Of a stretch of DNA of 64,000 bases, positions 62,435 to 64,000 are shown one piece after another (within the stretch, counting starts at the first letter, position 1; each line of letters begins with the position of its first letter). The DNA is from Deinococcus aquatilis DSM 23025 (GTDB lineage: Bacteria > Deinococcota > Deinococci > Deinococcales > Deinococcaceae). The notes below the pieces were generated by a model, which was not told the origin of the DNA, made no database searches, and worked only from the letters and a program-made list of their open reading frames with translations. The DNA lies in NCBI RefSeq assembly GCF_000378445.1, contig NZ_KB899711.1, forward strand, positions 1 to 64,000. Direction: 5' to 3'. The position numbers and the translations under genes are program-made.

Positions 62435-64000
62435 AGCGGACGCCTCGGCGCACCCAGGTTGGCTGACGCGGTGGGTGAGAGGTGCGGCGCAGGCAGACTG
62501 ACCTGAAAGACTGTATGCCCGCCCCGCCGGGTATGTTTGATCTGCCCACCGAGCGCCTGTACCCGTCCCAGCACGCCTGCCAGTCCGTAGCCCCGGCCCT
62601 CTCCCTTGCTGCTCGCGCCCCGGGTAAACAGCCGGGTCGCCAGGCCCGCCGCGACGCCGGGGCCGCTGTCTTCTACCTCTATCTGTGCGCCCTCCGGGTC
62701 TTCTCCGATCAGGACCGTGACCGCGCCAGGTTGCCCGGCCAGCGCCTCGAATGCGTTTTCGGTGAGGTTGCCCACTGCCGTGACCAGCGTATCGGCGTGC
62801 CGCTCCCACAGGGCCGAGAGGTTGCTGCCCTCGGCCACCTGAAAATCAATGCCCAGTTCCTGCGCCCGCTCGCGTTTTCCGGCCAACAGGGCCACCAGCC
62901 GGGGCACCTGCACATCCCGCAGCAGTTGCCGGAACTGGGCACCCTGCTCGATTTCTGCGTTCAGTACCCGCAGCGCCTCTTCGGGGCGGCCCAGTTGCAG
63001 CAGCCCTGACAGCACGTGCAGGCGGTTCTGATACTCGTGCGTCTGGGCACGCAATACATCCACGAAGCCGCGTGCGTGCGTGAGTTCATCGGCCAGGGCC
63101 ACCGCCTCGGCCCGGTCTCGGAAGCCTGCCACGAATCCGCCCGAATCGGTATTGGCTACGGCGGCGTGGGCTGGCCCCAGCGGTTCGATGTTGACCAGAA
63201 TATGCTGACCGTTCAGCGTCAGTTCCAGGTTCTGTTGACGTGTCAGGGGCTGCTGCGCCGGGCGGGTGAGGGCGGCCAGTTCGGGCCAGCAATCGGCCAG
63301 AGGCGTGGGCGCCGGGTGTGTCCTTAACATCTCCGTTCCTAACATCTCGGCGGCGCGGTTGTTCACCAGCGTGACCCTGCCTGCCCCGTCCACGGCTATC
63401 ACGCCTTCTCGCAGGGCGGCCAACACAGCCCGTTGCTGGCCCACCAGCGCAGCAATCTGTTCGGGTTCCAGATTCAGGATGTCGGCCCGCAGTCGCCGCG
63501 CCACCAACATCGCGCCCGCAGTGCCCAGCCCCAGCGCCAGCACGAACCACGGAGCCAGACTGACCAGTGCGCCCACCACCAGATGCCGCGCGGCGGGCAT
63601 CAGGTAGCCTGTACTGACCACCCCCACCACCTTGCCCGCCGCGTTCCTGACGGGCACCTTGCCGCGCACGCTGACGCCCAGGCTGCCCCGCGCCACGCTC
63701 ACGATTTCGCGGCCCGCAAACGGCTCGATATTGTCTCCGCCTTCCATGGGCTGTCCCAGGCGGTCTGAACGCGGATGGGCCAGCCGAATGCCTGCGCGGT
63801 TGCCCACCACGATAAAATCGGCCTCGGCCTGAGCGCGAATCTGGTTCACCTGACGGTTCAGCGCCGCGTTCTGCACCCCTGCCTCTGCCCCCTGAACCAC
63901 GCTGGGCAGGCGCGACACGATGCGGCTGGCCGTGATGGCTCTCTCCCCGATGCGCTCACGGGCCTCGCCGTACAGTTGCCACGTTTGCACCAGCACCAGG
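62431..64000 (-). CDS. CitA/DcuS-type sensor histidine kinase (5' end outside window)
   Basis: The visible 522 residues lack only the N-terminus. A periplasmic PAS-type sensor (about 1-130, with [17 protein letters not shown] and the [27 protein letters not shown] core, in parts) leads to a membrane helix (about 142-165), a cytosolic PAS domain (about 190-300), the His box [16 protein letters not shown] (about 333-348), and an HATPase with [16 protein letters not shown] and [10 protein letters not shown]. The sensed ligand is probably a carboxylic acid, as in CitA or DcuS. It overlaps the regulator gene by ATGA. Confidence 0.88.
   Translation of the reverse strand, partial: LVLVQTWQLYGEARERIGERAITASRIVSRLPSVVQGAEAGVQNAALNRQVNQIRAQAEADFIVVGNRAGIRLAHPRSDRLGQPMEGGDNIEPFAGREIVSVARGSLGVSVRGKVPVRNAAGKVVGVVSTGYLMPAARHLVVGALVSLAPWFVLALGLGTAGAMLVARRLRADILNLEPEQIAALVGQQRAVLAALREGVIAVDGAGRVTLVNNRAAEMLGTEMLRTHPAPTPLADCWPELAALTRPAQQPLTRQQNLELTLNGQHILVNIEPLGPAHAAVANTDSGGFVAGFRDRAEAVALADELTHARGFVDVLRAQTHEYQNRLHVLSGLLQLGRPEEALRVLNAEIEQGAQFRQLLRDVQVPRLVALLAGKRERAQELGIDFQVAEGSNLSALWERHADTLVTAVGNLTENAFEALAGQPGAVTVLIGEDPEGAQIEVEDSGPGVAAGLATRLFTRGASSKGEGRGYGLAGVLGRVQALGGQIKHTRRGGHTVFQVSLPAPHLSPTASANLGAPRRPL

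Overview
The window is a GC-rich bacterial chromosome segment whose gene content points to Deinococcus. It carries recJ and recO, UbiA/CrtI-type carotenoid genes, a TelA-family protein, a PRC-barrel repeat protein, put genes under a GntR regulator, and many genes with a TANNNT box 6-7 nt before the start codon (a leaderless pattern known in Deinococcus). There is no prophage and no CRISPR array. One insertion sequence (IS630 family) is present, along with several small repeat families.

Layout. 1-6.3 kb: end of a SurA-like gene, tRNA-Arg(CCG), a SIS-domain sugar-phosphate protein, arsR-arsC, recJ with a LapA-like membrane gene, and a UbiA prenyltransferase. 6.3-9.7 kb: a CrtI/CrtD-like desaturase with an uncertain start, and a secreted subtilisin-like lipoprotein. 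10-13.4 kb: the proline degradation operon (GntR regulator, proline dehydrogenase, P5C dehydrogenase). 13.5-20.2 kb: MgtC, FBP zinc finger, recO, an IS630 element sitting in the recO stop codon, an esterase, an acyl-CoA-dehydrogenase-like protein, a PfkB kinase and a small unknown.

20.4-36.3 kb: a complete 14-subunit complex I operon, nuoA to nuoN, mostly with start-stop overlaps. It is interrupted between nuoD and nuoE by a lower-GC DUF1963-like gene. It ends in a long nested inverted repeat that contains a terminator. 36.4-39.5 kb: a CHASE2-GGDEF cyclase and a FecR-domain exported protein, overlapping and co-directional. 39.6-51.6 kb: ABC-F ATPase, uridine-kinase-like and TelA genes, gatC-serS, a type III polyketide synthase, aconitase, and a Uma2 nuclease remnant. 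51.7-64 kb: dipeptide-epimerase-like enzyme and P-loop partner, a 44-aa membrane protein with a PRC-barrel repeat protein, an ABC-2 exporter with Xre regulator, a two-winged-helix protein, a pyrophosphatase-like protein, two lipoproteins, and a CitA/DcuS-type two-component system cut by the window end.

The most unusual signals are these. An 8-4-8 palindrome puts a Shine-Dalgarno in its loop and the start codon against its stem (about 58.64 kb). A dispersed non-coding element has a conserved core of about 22 nt and different flanking inverted repeats (41.9, 47.6 and 61.6 kb). An inverted repeat lies in the nuoL-nuoM spacer, and the same word also reads into the N-terminus of the carotenoid desaturase. 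No single locus can be declared a new defence or signalling system from sequence alone.
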